This document shows, one piece after another, positions 42,967 to 56,000 of a stretch of DNA of 64,000 nt. The stretch's first letter is position 1, and every line of letters starts with the position of its first letter. The notes beneath the pieces were generated by a model. It did not search any database. It worked only from the letters and a program-made list of their open reading frames with translations, and was not told the DNA's origin. The position numbers were made by a program, and so were the translations under genes. The DNA comes from Pyxicephalus adspersus (lineage: Eukaryota; Chordata; Amphibia; Anura; Pyxicephalidae). The stretch spans positions 63,391,833 through 63,455,832 of the forward strand of contig NC_092862.1 in the NCBI RefSeq assembly GCF_032062135.1. Reading direction: 5' to 3'.

Positions 42967-45900
42967 TTTGAGTTTAAGTCCTATGGCTTACGTCTATTTT
43001 CTTCTTTACAGAAAAAGCATGCACAAGTATGTTGTGTGCAATACATAGCTATCCACTAAAATGAATAAATGATGTAAACATAATCATATACCATAAGTGT
43101 TTAAATACATAATGTAAGTCTGTATATAGCTACACTAAAAAGATTAGATGTAATGGAAATAAAAACCAAGATGCAACGGTTATTTTAAATGATGGCTTAA
43201 CAGTTTTAAGTAACATCAACAACTCCATATTTACCATTTACTTTTGCAAATAAACTTGGTAAATATAATTAAAATGACATTTAAAAACGTATTCATGGCA
43301 AAAGACGTGTTTTCCTTCATATATAATTAAATTATAATGATGCAATCATTTTCACAGTTAGCCTAATAATTTAAAATACTATCAGTCGTGTTACTTACTA
43401 TTCATCCCAGTTTATGCAGATAAAATAAAAGCTAACATTTTGAACAGTTGTGTAAAGCTATTGGGGGCTCCAGGGGACAAATATCTTTAATTTACATAGC
43501 ACTCTCCTCCCCCTCCTCTAAATCTGCCTATTTGAAAATACAGTTTCAGATCTGAAAAAGTTAATTAATTGTTGGGGGCTTGATAACATACCCTCTGTAT
43601 GTTTCTACTGGCCCAACAATATGATGGACAGCCTCACTGGCTAATAAGAATGCAAAGAAGTTAAAAAGGGGCGGGTAAGTTGCAGCACTATAAAGACATA
43701 TAATTTTTTTCTAGTACTAATATCTTTTTTTTGCCTGTTACAAATATTTTTGGGGTGCATTCTCTAGGTGCATGTGGTGGTTACACATGTTTGGTATTTA
43801 TTGGTATATATTGACCAATATTTAGTGACTTTATAAGGTGTGTGTTGTCATGTACATTATAAACAATACTATATAATAATGTATCCATTATGTGTTTTGT
43901 TTTTTTTTAATTTAATTTAAAATACCAGAAGTACAGTGTATTTTGTATTGCAGTTTACTAAACTTTAACTTATCTTCATTCTTGAAGAGTTGTACAAGCT
44001 TCTTACCTATACAAGCTCCTGTTTCTTTAGTTCTAGCTGATGGACATCTAGCATCTTATAGTCATTTCCATGCCTGCATTCATATCTCAGACCCATCCCT
44101 TTCATTCTTTGGATTTAAGTTCTTTCAACAATTGACACTCAGCATCATATGTGGGCCTTATCACAGCCTCCTTTACAGTCCCGTCAGCCCTTCAAACCAG
44201 CTATGACCTGCATGAATTGCATAGACAAGCACAAAGATCTAGTGATGATATCAATAGGTCTAAAATAACATACAACAAAAGATATTAAAATAGAATAGGA
44301 AAACGGAGAGCTTTTATTTAATATTATCATTTGGGTGTTGATATAGGGAAAAACAGGAGAACCAGGGAATGTAAAATATAAGCAAAACATTCTGCCCAAA
44401 CCAAGGGAACTTTTGTATTTTGTTACCTTTATAAGTTATGCAACACTTCTCCATGGAATCCGACATTCCCTCAAGGATTTCTTTGTGGTAATCATGTACG
44501 GTCATTGAAACACATGGACCTGGAAGATTCCCATAAGAGAATGTTTGTTTTATGAATAGGGCCCCGTGTGTCCCTTAGCTTATTAAGGCTTTACCGCCAT
44601 CATTGTTACTCCAATGTCCAAAAAAATTGTTATCATTAGCCACCCTGATCTTGTCCTTAATGATTGAGTTTTCATACGTCTAATGCAAATTTGTAATTAA
44701 ACATGTAAAAGTAATGCTGTGCATAGCAACTAATTCAATTCCAAGTGTCATAGGATTTTTGTGCATTGGGGATACTTTAGTTTTTCATTCTTTACAAACT
44801 ATCCAGGAATATATGCTGAACAATGATGAGATTATGATAATTGTGACTATTTTTAATGTATATTGATGAATAAGAAATTAATCATACTTATTTTATAAAT
44901 AACTTTCTCTGATCCTTTAGAGAATTGGCATGTGTATAAGAGATAGATCCTCCAATTTCCTGCACACATGTTCAGGACATGAATGGGTTTTCAGGTCTGA
45001 TTATTATCTACTAAAGAATTATACAATGTTTGCACTGGTTTGAATGCTTAGAGCATGTTTTACATACCACAGTGCTGGGAAGCTGTGGGCTGCAGCTACA
45101 CTGTGACAAATCTCTTTTTACTTTTTTATTGAATAAGATTTGCCCTCACATGAAAACTCCACACAGTAATCTATGTTCACACACCAAAGACAAAACACTT
45201 GTTGGCTGCAAAAACACAGAAACATGTATATACAAACTGCTATTTGCAATAACTGAGGCATAGTTAAACACAGTATATAATGTACTTTTTGCAAGGGGAC
45301 CAGAAGAATTATGTTTGATTTTACTGTTTGAATATGTATAGGACATGTAACAAGCCCTTACATACTTTCTCCTACTGTATGTTGTCAAATAACGTTCCAG
45401 AAACTGATCTACACACCATAAATATGTATAAATGCCTTTAAAGTGCGTCTCTGGACTTAACATTTTCAGGTAGTGTCAGTATGGATTAGTTAGGTTTTCA
45501 AAGTGGTCTGGGTCTCTGTTACAATATTTTTCAACAAGTCTTGGTGACCTCTGTTACATTTATTCTTCTCAGTTGTCCTTCTTTTTTCCCTGATGTATAT
45601 ATAAAAGATCCAATGTGTAGTTATGAGCAATACTGAGAAGTGTATTTTTGCAATAATCACATGATCTTTCCTTCTTTACTGCTTGTGTGTTTATTTCATT
45701 TTATCCTGGGGGTGTCAATTGCCTCCACACTTTGTGCTATAGGGTATCTCCTATTTTAGAATTATTTTAGAAGTAAAATGCACCGTTATCAAAAGAGCCT
45801 TTTTACATGGCAATACCTCATGTCTTTCATTGGTACTGGCAGAACTGTCATCACGGCTTCTCCAGCTCCACTACTATGGGGAGCACCATTGCTAGACTGG

Positions 45901-46904
45901 CCCATCTGGCTTTTGTGTCTTCAGTATCACAGTCACACACATGGCCAAAGGTTGATGCTTTGCTACTCCATTGTGTCATGTATAGTCTGTGACAAGCACA
46001 CAGAAGGGAAGAAGTGCTGCAGATTATCAACAACCTAGAGTCCCAAGCCAGCAGGTAGATAAGGTAGGTAAACTTGTTTTGAATGGGGGAGAGGGAATTT
46101 CTTTTACAATATGAAGATAGGGTCAGAACATTTTGAGGTTCCTTCATGCAACTGGAAGGGCCGTTTCTGCTGGGGTTATTTTGGTAAATTTAGTAAATAA
46201 ATGGTTCTATGTCTTAGAATAAGTGTGTATGTAACCATTGAGGTGTTTGGGGGTGTCTTATCTGGGCACCAAATTGGCCAGAAATAGCCTTGCCTGTTTT
46301 ATTGTGTGTCCTAATGAGCATGTCGAGGGAAAACAGTGGTCGTCTAAGAACGGAAACAAATACAAAGGCCTTACCTGTCATGATGTAGAATATTGCCTTG
46401 TGCCATGTTTACAGACTGGCCAGGACACAATTAACTCATTTTCCTTGTGCCATAATTCTGACATCTTCTAAAATTAAATAGCTTTTTTTTTATTAAACAC
46501 AAAAGCAGATCTGTGAATTTTCTAGAAAGCTGAATAATGTTTTAAACTGAACTATGCTCCCTAAATCTTACTCCCACACCTGGAAGAATGTTTAAGAACT
46601 GATGAGAGGATCTGAGGTATAAATATTATTTCTACTCTATTAAACTGGTTTGATGAATGTATTACTTGCATAAAAAGCCTTGAGGCAAACTTCTTACTTG
46701 CCAAGTTTTCTTCCTCTTTTGGCATTGCATTCAATACACCTTTCTTTCTAAAAGCAAACTTTCCTGACATACAAGCGCAGTGCAAATGTTGCCTGGAGAA
46801 AAGCAGCGCCAACTTTGAAAACCTGCAGACAAATTACATTAAACTTGGATTCTATGTGAGGCTCTTGATTTCACATCTGCTGAGTTATTAACTGTGAGAA
46901 CAGT

Positions 46905-47050
46905 CTTGTAGATTGTAAGCTCTTTGGGGCAGAATCCTCTCCTCCTATGTCACTGTCTGTATTTGTCTATCATTTACAACCCCAATTTATTGTACAGTGC
47001 TGCGTAATATGTTGGCACTATTTAAATCCTGTTTAATAATAATAACAGTT
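46905..47050 (+). mobile_element. L2-like LINE 3' tail, solo
   Basis: AGATTGTAAGCTCTTTGGGG, CCTATGTCACTGTCTGTATT and AATATGTTGGCACTATTTAA with an AAT-rich tail match the L2-like tails elsewhere in the window. No RT sequence precedes it. Confidence 0.78.
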
Positions 47051-50000
47051 AAAGCAAAACTCCAGCAGAGACTATTACTCAGTTTTGTATATAGGAGTAA
47101 AAAGATTAGATCACTTCTGGATGTGTGTTCTTGTTGGGGAGATGATGCCATATTTCCTGTTCCCTTGATCTTCATTCAGGCAATGGGGGAAAACCCTCTC
47201 CAACAAAGATGAAAAGTAATTCATAGTATTGGCAATCAACCACAAAATTGCTTGTCTATAAGCTGAAAGATGACTGATTGCCAGTGCGGGTCTGCCAATG
47301 AGGGACTGTCTAAAGGCAATTTGCAACAGCAGACTACGGGATTTGTCACTGGAAATCTTGCCCTTGCTGCCAGAAGACCTTATCCCAGCACTGCAAGTAC
47401 TGTATGTTGTGTATAAAAAAAAAATATAAAAAAGAATGGGGTCCTAGGTGTAGTTGTGTGAGGTGGGAGCAGCAGGTTGGGGGCTGGAATTTTACCTGAT
47501 TTCTAACCTTTTTTTTAGAATGAAACCTAAAACGCGTCAACCTTAACAATAAGGCAATTGTTACTATCATATAAGGCATTAGTTATTGCAACGCCTTCCT
47601 AAACAATTTGGCACCAGAACAGCTTGTGCTTTACGGTTAATCCTACCAAGCATAGTAATTCTGCAATTAAAAACGAAAAGTTTGTCCTTCTTTTATACTT
47701 CTACTTTGCTGTATATTCTATGGAAATAGGTATTTTGTCTTCCTTCTGTTTCAAAATGTTGTAATGTTTGTTATTTCCCCTAAGTATTGAAAACCAAGAA
47801 GTCAAGGTTCTGTTTTGTTATAGGGGGCTTCAAATAAGGACGATTATTATGATTGTACAACTGTATTTTTTTTTTTATAACTTTTTACACTTTAACAAAC
47901 ACTGATAATAAGAATTACTCTAATAGGAAATGCTTTTTATTACATGTATTTTAGAAGAAAAATGCAATCCCTCCTGAAGTAATAGCTAAACAAAAGTTAT
48001 AACTCAAAAGACAAATGCTTTTACTATACAGTATATCTTTTACTGTGTAACATCATGTATGCACTATACAAAGATTCAAGAGGGAAATGGAAATGAATAG
48101 CCGGGTGTTATTTCTTTTTCTAGTTTCTGCTTGTCCAGGTAAATGCTGCCAAAAGCTAAACTGAATGTCCAAATATCACCTTCTCTGCAGAATGTGTGTG
48201 ATTTACTACTTATGTTCATGTTGTCAAACATAATAGTATCAGATGATTGCTAAGCCACTTCCTATTTTCATTGCTACATATCCTAGCACCTGCAGGCCTA
48301 TATACAAGTTGGGATATTAAATATTAACACTATTATTTGACAAAGACTTCAATACCTTTGGCAATGAAAAGTTTTTTTATGCATTGCAAAACTATATAAA
48401 ACATTTCTATTAAAATGAACAACAACTGATGGAAACATTACACACCTTTTAAATTATAGGTTCAAACACTATATTTAAAGTAGCCTGACTATATATTCTG
48501 TTTGCAGGTAATGTAGTCCTTTCAGTTTCATCTAACTGTAAACTCCAAATGGCCAGTATTTGTGTTTCTGCTGAGTATGAAGTGTGTGAATTTAGAAAAG
48601 GACCTTTAAATATATGGTCATTGTAGTTCTGAAAAACTATGGAAAGAATTTAGATACCATGAAATCCTGTTTATATGTATTACAAAGAACATTAGTTTGC
48701 TGAGCATAGTCGAGTGTTAGTCCAATCTGCTCTTCAGTGAGACATTCCATGCAATTCGTCCAACGTTTGGTAAATTTCACTACTGATCTATAAAAAACAT
48801 TTATATAATAATATAAAGTATTATACTATAATATATATTTATTATATAATATAGCTTAAAGCAGTTAGTGATTGAGAGAATCATTGTTTCTTTAGAAGGA
48901 TTATCAGGTTAGACCCCTCTGAATTACACTTTTGCTTTTTTAATAAAATGGAGAACAGGAAGAGTTCCAAAGCCAAATAGCAGGTGTCATTATTTTTAGT
49001 GGGTGGTCATCCTAATTTGAATATCCCCTTACGGCATGGAGTTGCTATTAGCAATGTAATGGGCCTGTGGAAGCAAAGCCTTCATTCAACTTCATTCAAA
49101 GCCTTCATTCAACTTCAGAGTAAGTTTGCCAACCAAGTTGGCTATATTGCGGCCAATATATGCCAACATTCCCATCTATAATCATGAGCTGTGGGTGATA
49201 TAGCGGTTGCAGTCTAGGTTAAGTCCAAGACTAGTTTTTCTCCCCATTGGAACAGAAGACCATGGAGGTGATACAGATACTTCCTGGGAGGGTCAGTTGG
49301 GGCTGTATCAGGTACATACATTTGGGTAGACTCAATAAACATGCTGATTTGATATTAGAGCCTAACTGGCCTGAAAATGTCTGGGAGCTGCTATAGAAGA
49401 GCTGGTGTACATGCTGAAGTTAAGTACATTTTAGGTTGACCTTGCTTTCCCTGTGACACCCCCTGGATTACATCACTGGAACACGATAGTGATCACACAA
49501 CCAAGAAAGAAGCTTTTATAAAAATGGTTCCTATATTTGTATGGGTGGGGAGTCCACATATCATTTCAGATTTTCATGTAATTGATCTCACAAGAGAGCT
49601 TTATAAAATAACGATGGTAAACTAGCTTGGCAACATAGAGACAGGCGAAAAGTTTATTTATCTTTTAGAATAAGATGGTAGTAACTGCATAGTTTGTAAA
49701 ACTGTTTACCTATCTGAAAGAAAATAGGTTACAAAATTTAGGTTTTTGATTTTTTTATCTCCTTTAAAGTGTTTGATACTGACCATTGACATTACAAACC
49801 AGTGACTCTACTGAACATTAGATGATATATTCTATACATGCTCACTTTCAGAAATGTAAAGTCAAGACAATTTAGCCCCACTTAGAATAATAAAAAACCT
49901 GTCCATTCCAAGTGCAAAAATGTATGGGTGAATTTTAATATGAATAAGCCTTAAAATATTAGTGTCCTGGACCTGTTATTTGGGTTTCAAATACCCACTA

Positions 50001-51125
50001 AGCAGAAAAACAATCTGGAATTTTGCAGGAAGAATGGTTTATATTCAAGTCGTTCCCTGTGACTGACATGCTAACTCCCTTCTATCCCACCCCATATGTA
50101 ATACTGCAACCTTTTAATCTGGTTTTAATCTCTTGCGTTCTTCCTGACAGTCTGGTAAATGTCAATCACAACTTGCCACCTGAACACTGGTAGCACAGTG
50201 TCTAAACCTGCAAGGTAGTTTGCCTTAAGAAACACTTTTTTTTTAGGGGGAACCAGGGACTAAGTAAAAGCACCATGACAAGATATCTGGAGAATGGCCA
50301 GTGGGTTACATATATTACTATCCCTGACCAAAAAAAACCAGGATGGTGTCTCTTATGGCAATGTAGCAACCCTATTCAGAGGAAGATAAGTTAGCAGTAT
50401 ACTTCTGTCTCAGGGTACATAGAATTTGTATGGTTTGTGCACAGATTTCCAAGTAAAGACATGACCTTCAGCAATTACATCAGTCATAATAGTAGGTTTT
50501 CTAAGATACACAGAAGCAAATATATTCAACACACTGATAATACAGAGTTAATCCTTATCATAATTACCACAGCCTGTTTATTTTATAGTTACTGATGGGA
50601 GGCACATATTTGTATTTCCTCTTTTTAAATGCACCTTCCATTAAAAAAAAAAAAAAAAAAACAAAAATGAAAGGATTGTTTAACTATATTTCACGGACTG
50701 TAAAAACAGGCTATTATAGAATTGTACCCTTTGGTATTTCTGAAAGTTCCACAAGTTTGTTTTTGGTAAAAAACAAATAAAATGTTAAGGTAGACAGCAC
50801 AGCATAGCATCTTAGATAAAAGCATGTATACGTATCACACACATCAGATCATCTCTTCAGGGATAATTCTAAACTTCATAGTAAGCGTGAAAGCTAGGTT
50901 TGACATGCTGTTATTTGAACATATTATAGTGTCCAAATAGGTTCTGTCATAAAAATCAGCACATGACTGCGCTAAAGTAACTCAATGATACTGTCACGCA
51001 CATTTTAAGGAATGGTTGTGCTTAAAGAATATAGAATGTTAATGCCTGAAGCAGAAACCTGATTGGTGGAACCTGGAGTGCTTGTTAATATTATCCTTAT
51101 CTTGATTTCTGCTTGTTGATATATA

Positions 51126-51165
51126 CTACCTGATTCTAATATATATTTATATTAGAATCAGGTAG
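51126..51165. repeat. Perfect 18-bp hairpin
   Basis: CTACCTGATTCTAATATA, a 4-base TATT spacer and the exact reverse complement. It could be part of an unrecognised MITE or form a cruciform. It is intergenic, downstream of gene 2. Confidence 0.8.
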
Positions 51166-52285
51166 CCCTTGTTTTAGAAGAGGGGCTACATCGACTCCCC
51201 GTGGTCCTATTGTATGTGCAATGTAGCCACTCTTCTCTGTGCAGTTAAAAATAAATACATTGCACTTAGTACTGGCATGTAAATGCATTTCCATAGAAAG
51301 CCAATCATGGAATCATGGGAGATGTAGTTTGAGATGTTACTATCATATATGTGGCTGCTCATAACTCCAAAAGAGGTTAAGAGACAAGAATATTATGCTG
51401 AAAAGGAGGTTAGTTCCTCCAGGATTACAAGATTCATCTTGGTTTTGTTGCTAGATCCAGAATGGTTTTCATACTCTGTGCTCTCTGTTGTCGGTACAGG
51501 GAGTTCTATCTTTCCACTACCTGAAATATTCCTAATTCTGAATTCTTTACCTACTTGCAACTCCAACATTATATTAACTCTGTTGTGTTTGAATGAATTG
51601 GAGCTGGATTGTGGTGATCCCCATACCTGTGGCCTTTTCGGTTTTTTTCGTCACCCTCCCCCTTTCTTAATAAAGAGTAATCCTACTTATGCTTAGACCT
51701 GGGAGAAAAACTTGGGACAAACCTTGTCAGATGAACAATGGACACAAATTTGGTCTAGAGGCTCATAGTTCAAATATTATTACCACTCTAGAGAACTCCT
51801 CAGAGTATTCCTCATGTGGTAGTATTTCTTCAAAGTGCTGCTTCCACTTCAGAATAGGAGCTTACAAAGAGGATCATAATCATTGGAGCAAAAGGATCAT
51901 TTGTAGCACCATGCACATAATGGGTTCACAAAGTTTTACTGAATAGATTTTTTAGACACTAAGAAAAGCCACCAGCAAAAGTTTCAATGAAAGGCTGTCT
52001 GGATGCAAGACAAGAGCATGATCAGGGGTAACCAGATCAAGGAAAATTTCGCCTTAACTAAAATCTGACGATAGCAGTTGTGTGGGCATCGACTGTTGAA
52101 CTGCTACTGAAAATGTTATTTCTCTGGCTATCATGCTGATCCTATGTTTTAATGTTTTCAGTCACTGAACTGAAACCATGCAGGTCAGGAAACCTGCCAT
52201 CACTTGCTACCAATTTCACCTGGGTCACTTGCTAGAGACAACAAGTTACTAATATTTTCAGGGCATACACAAGCTACATTCTTCT

Positions 52286-52491
52286 TTTATTCACAATGTA
52301 TGTAATAAGCTACAATACAGAATGTAAAATACATATATGAATAAAAACAGTACACATTGTTGTAAAGGTTACCCTTACTTAGTGAGGGACAATTAATTTA
52401 ATTATGTTTTAATACAATACAAACACTATTTTCTTGGCAGGGTAGTTTCAACTGAATCTGCAATATAGTAATCCTGTAAACTCTCTTTATT
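52286..52491 (-). terminator. Candidate polyadenylation signals of gene 2
   Basis: AATAAA hexamers on the minus strand lie at 52491-52486 and 52291-52286, about 320 and 520 nt after the stop codon. Either could end the 3' UTR. No strong choice can be made from sequence alone. Confidence 0.4.
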
Positions 52492-52813
52492 GGAGAACTT
52501 TGCACAATATGCCAATCCAAACAATAATCTGAACTACTGCTTTTTCTCATTCTGTTACTATATTTATCCAAGGAAATGCCATACTCTTCAATTTTCTCAA
52601 CATACCAATAAGAGTGTGGAAGTATTATACAAGGTGAATCCATGTTACCAGAAAAGTAACAACATTCAGGAAGTATTTTTGATGTTAATGTATCCTGTTT
52701 TATATGTCCATGAACTTCACTTGTCGTTTCTGTACAGTTCCCAGGTGACTCCACAAATGGAGAATAAACTGATTCAATTATCTTGTCATCTTCTGAGCCT
52801 TTTTATATTCAAT

Positions 52814-53004
52814 TTAAAACACTTTCCTCAGCCCCTGTTCACCTAGCATTGAGGGGGCATTAATACCACAGTCCCTGGCTTCACAGAATCCTGGAACACC
52901 TGCTTGGCCTGGAAGCCCCTGCTGTCCTTGAAGACCAGTGTAACCAGGGGGACCCTGGGGTCCTGGTATGCCATCCTTGGCAACTCCTGGGTATCCTGGA
53001 TAGC
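52814..53004 (-). CDS. Gene 2 terminal exon: end of COL1 helix and C-terminal tail
   Basis: This 191-bp exon completes a split Gly, then reads [18 protein letters not shown] with a second imperfection at GVAKDG, continues to GQAGVPG and enters the tail [15 protein letters not shown] before GEQGLRKVF and a TAA stop (ending 52814). The GFCE...C motif directly after the helix is the conserved FACIT NC1 start, with cysteines that in collagen IX form interchain bonds. The tail is short, about 25 residues. Acceptor TCTATAG. Confidence 0.92.
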
Positions 53005-56000
53005 CTATAGAAGGAAAAGTGAATTGGTGAAAATACAGAGATATTTAAGCTTAGAAGAGTAATCGGTAAAGAAACACACCTCCAGAATCACTGTTTACTC
53101 AGTGAGTGTATGCTATATTACAGGATATGTCAAGAATCAAGATGACAGAACTCATTGCTGAGGTACCAATGATGAAATTTCCAGTCATATTTTCCATACT
53201 ATGCACTGCCTAGTCTACAATCCATAGAAAAATAAATCTGTTCCCAAAGGTAAATTTTCCTGAAATTCTGGGAACACATTGCTGCACCCCTTTAACATAT
53301 CACACCTAACCTTAACCATAACACATAGTAAACCCAAATTATTTTACATAGGTATAAATTCACTAAAATTATATTTGCTTAAGTATAATTTAATATTTGC
53401 CTTTAAACATATAGTTTTTTCAGGCAATACTAATATGTGAAAATATGTCTATGATACATGTTTTACAAAGCAAAGTAATGTAAAAAAGTTCAGAAATCCA
53501 TACCCATCTTTTATCTTCAAATATAGAATTACAGAAATCCTAAATCTATTTGGCTGTTAAGGTAACTGTTGTCTTCAAATTGAATTAGATGTTTGCACTT
53601 TAATGTAAAATTGGTGCAATGTACTGTATATACTCAAGGATGAGATTTTGTTTCCTTTAAATAGCCATTAGAAAAACCATCTCGGTTTATACTCAGTTAC
53701 AAGTGACCAATCATAACTAACTCATAGTACAACATACTTTAACCTGTAAAAGGTGAGGGGGGTGTATTCTTTACAGACTAAGCTGATCTGATTTTTTTTA
53801 ATGGTATTGCTGGTAATTACTATTTTGATTGTTAGCAGTGACAGCCGTATTTTGTGAGCAAAGTTTATACTCACGTCTAAGCATTTCCAGGTAAAATAGG
53901 GACATATGGAGGTTCAAATGTAGGTATATACGGTAAACATTTTCTTCTTTTTTTAGGAAAACCAAGCATTCTAATCATAGGGATGTTACTTGTGAAGGAA
54001 AATTATAAGACACAATTATGTCTATGCATGTTAACATTGGACTTCTTGATCCTACACACATGCCCAAATCTGATGGATCCAGAACTACAGCCCTCAACAA
54101 TCTTCCAGATAACAAGATAGATAAAATACACGATAGCATTATACAAAGATAAATGTGGTTTATCACACTAAAAGACCTTTCAATTAACCTTTCAATATAT
54201 TCAAACAACGAAGATAAATATTTGCATTTAGCCTTCCTGTACATTAAAGTGGAACTAAAGTTTTATTTTTTAGTTTGTATGTTCAAGCAGGTCATTTTTG
54301 CAGAAATGGACAGGAATATCCATTTTGTAATAATGGGCCTGATTTATCAAAGCTCTCCATCACTGGACAGAATAAACGTTCATCAGTAAAGCTGGGTGAT
54401 CCAGCAAACCTGGAATGGATTTCTTCAAAATCGTTTGCTATTTGCTAACAAATGTTTTGAATACTAGACCAGATCCATTCCAGGTTTGCTGGATCACTTA
54501 GCTTCACTGATGAAAGTGTATGCTGTACAGCCTTGGAGAGCTTTAATAAATCGGGGCCAATGTGTCCTAATTTCCAGATTGCTCCGGTTTTCTGAAATCA
54601 AAGCTGAGCTGCGGATGATCAGCTTTAGTTGCCAGGGAAACCCAACAATTCCAGTCGACTGGGTTTAGTTCCGCTTTAAGAAAGACATTTCTTGGTTATT
54701 GTGGTTAAACTATACAATGTCTGCATAAAATGTTTATGCGCCCCCATTGTATTGCATGGGTTTCTTCCACAATCCAAGGACCTACTGGCTTAGCTCTGCC
54801 AGTGCATTTATGTGACAATGATAGAAAATCATTGACATAAGTTCTTTTGTAACTTATGTCAATGATTTAATTTTTTGTGTCAGAGCAAGATTAAATAAAG
54901 TAAATCAAATGCTCATCATTAGGATAATGTTTTGCATAGATATATAAAACATTAAGGTTTTGTTTACCTCTTGGTCCTTGTACACCATCTGGGCCTGGCA
55001 GCCCAGTCCCTGGGTCTCCTCTTGTTCCTCTCTCACCTTTCTCACCTGCAAAGTGTGACAACATTATTACATATTATCTACATACCTTCCACACTAAATG
55101 TCTTCCAAATGTTTTCATACTACAACTGCACAACAGGAAGAACATATTTTTCTGTACAACAAAATATAATAGCTATGCAACTCTGAAATAGTCTAAACAA
55201 TGAACATAAAATATAAAATGACTTGTCCACCTCCATTTTTAAAATAAAATATAGATATTTTCTGCTTTTGTTTGGTATGTCCCACATGCAAACACTACAG
55301 ACACCAGAATGAGCCAAAGAACGTTCTCATGTTTCATGATGAAGAACCAACTGGGTTACCCTTTTAAAAGAAAGGAGAGCACAAACAATAAAATGGACTT
55401 TGCTGAGATTTTATCAAAGAAGGGGACTAAATAAATGTTCTAGGATAGCTCCCTAAGAACTCTAATAAAGAATTAGATCTAAAATGTTACATATTAGTTT
55501 TTTAGTAAAAATATTGTTTGAGTACTGATTTAACAAGGGCTAATATTGTTGTCTATTAATCAATATAGTGGTACCATGATAATGGTTTAGTCAGAACAGT
55601 TCCACTTTCTCCATTGTCAGAGGAAAGTATACATTGGAAATGTTTGTCCAAACCATTTGTGTTCCAAAGTAATCAGAAATAATTCAATAGAATATAAAAA
55701 ATGTAAACAGTTTAATGTGAACATGCTTTAACAATTAACATATCTATAATAGGATTTCAAATTTCTATAAATTACCTTGTTCTCCCTCAGCCCCTTTTTG
55801 CCCAGGAACACCAATTGGTCCTCTAGGGCCACGATTTCCATTAATTCCTGCATCTCCAGGTTTCCCCTAGAAAAAAAGTAAAGGTAGAAAGACTCAGGTA
55901 TTGAGGTTTGTAATTAATATTATAAATATTGTAAAAGGAACATAAACATGAGAGGAGACCAGCCACAGTTCCAACTCTGCACTGAAAACTCTAATAAATA

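Larger units (their letters stand above)
40920..52285. other. Intergenic region between gene 2 and gene 1
   Basis: It contains the fold-back MITE (42772), the solo L2-like tail (46905) and a hairpin (51126). No other gene is supported. The region should hold the promoter of gene 1 at its left end. Open frames of 60-120 codons occur on both strands at about the rate expected by chance and have no recognisable content. Confidence 0.55.

Noticed and set aside
45146..45463. 105-codon minus-strand frame between the genes
   Set aside because: No homology recognised, no Kozak or splice context, and composition is typical of random AT-rich sequence.
51334..51696. 120-codon plus-strand frame
   Set aside because: No recognisable motif, no splice or promoter context, and length is within what chance gives in 64 kb.
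52490..52846. 118-codon plus-strand frame over the gene 2 3' UTR
   Set aside because: It is the shadow of the minus-strand open stretch and runs into the complement of the collagen tail.
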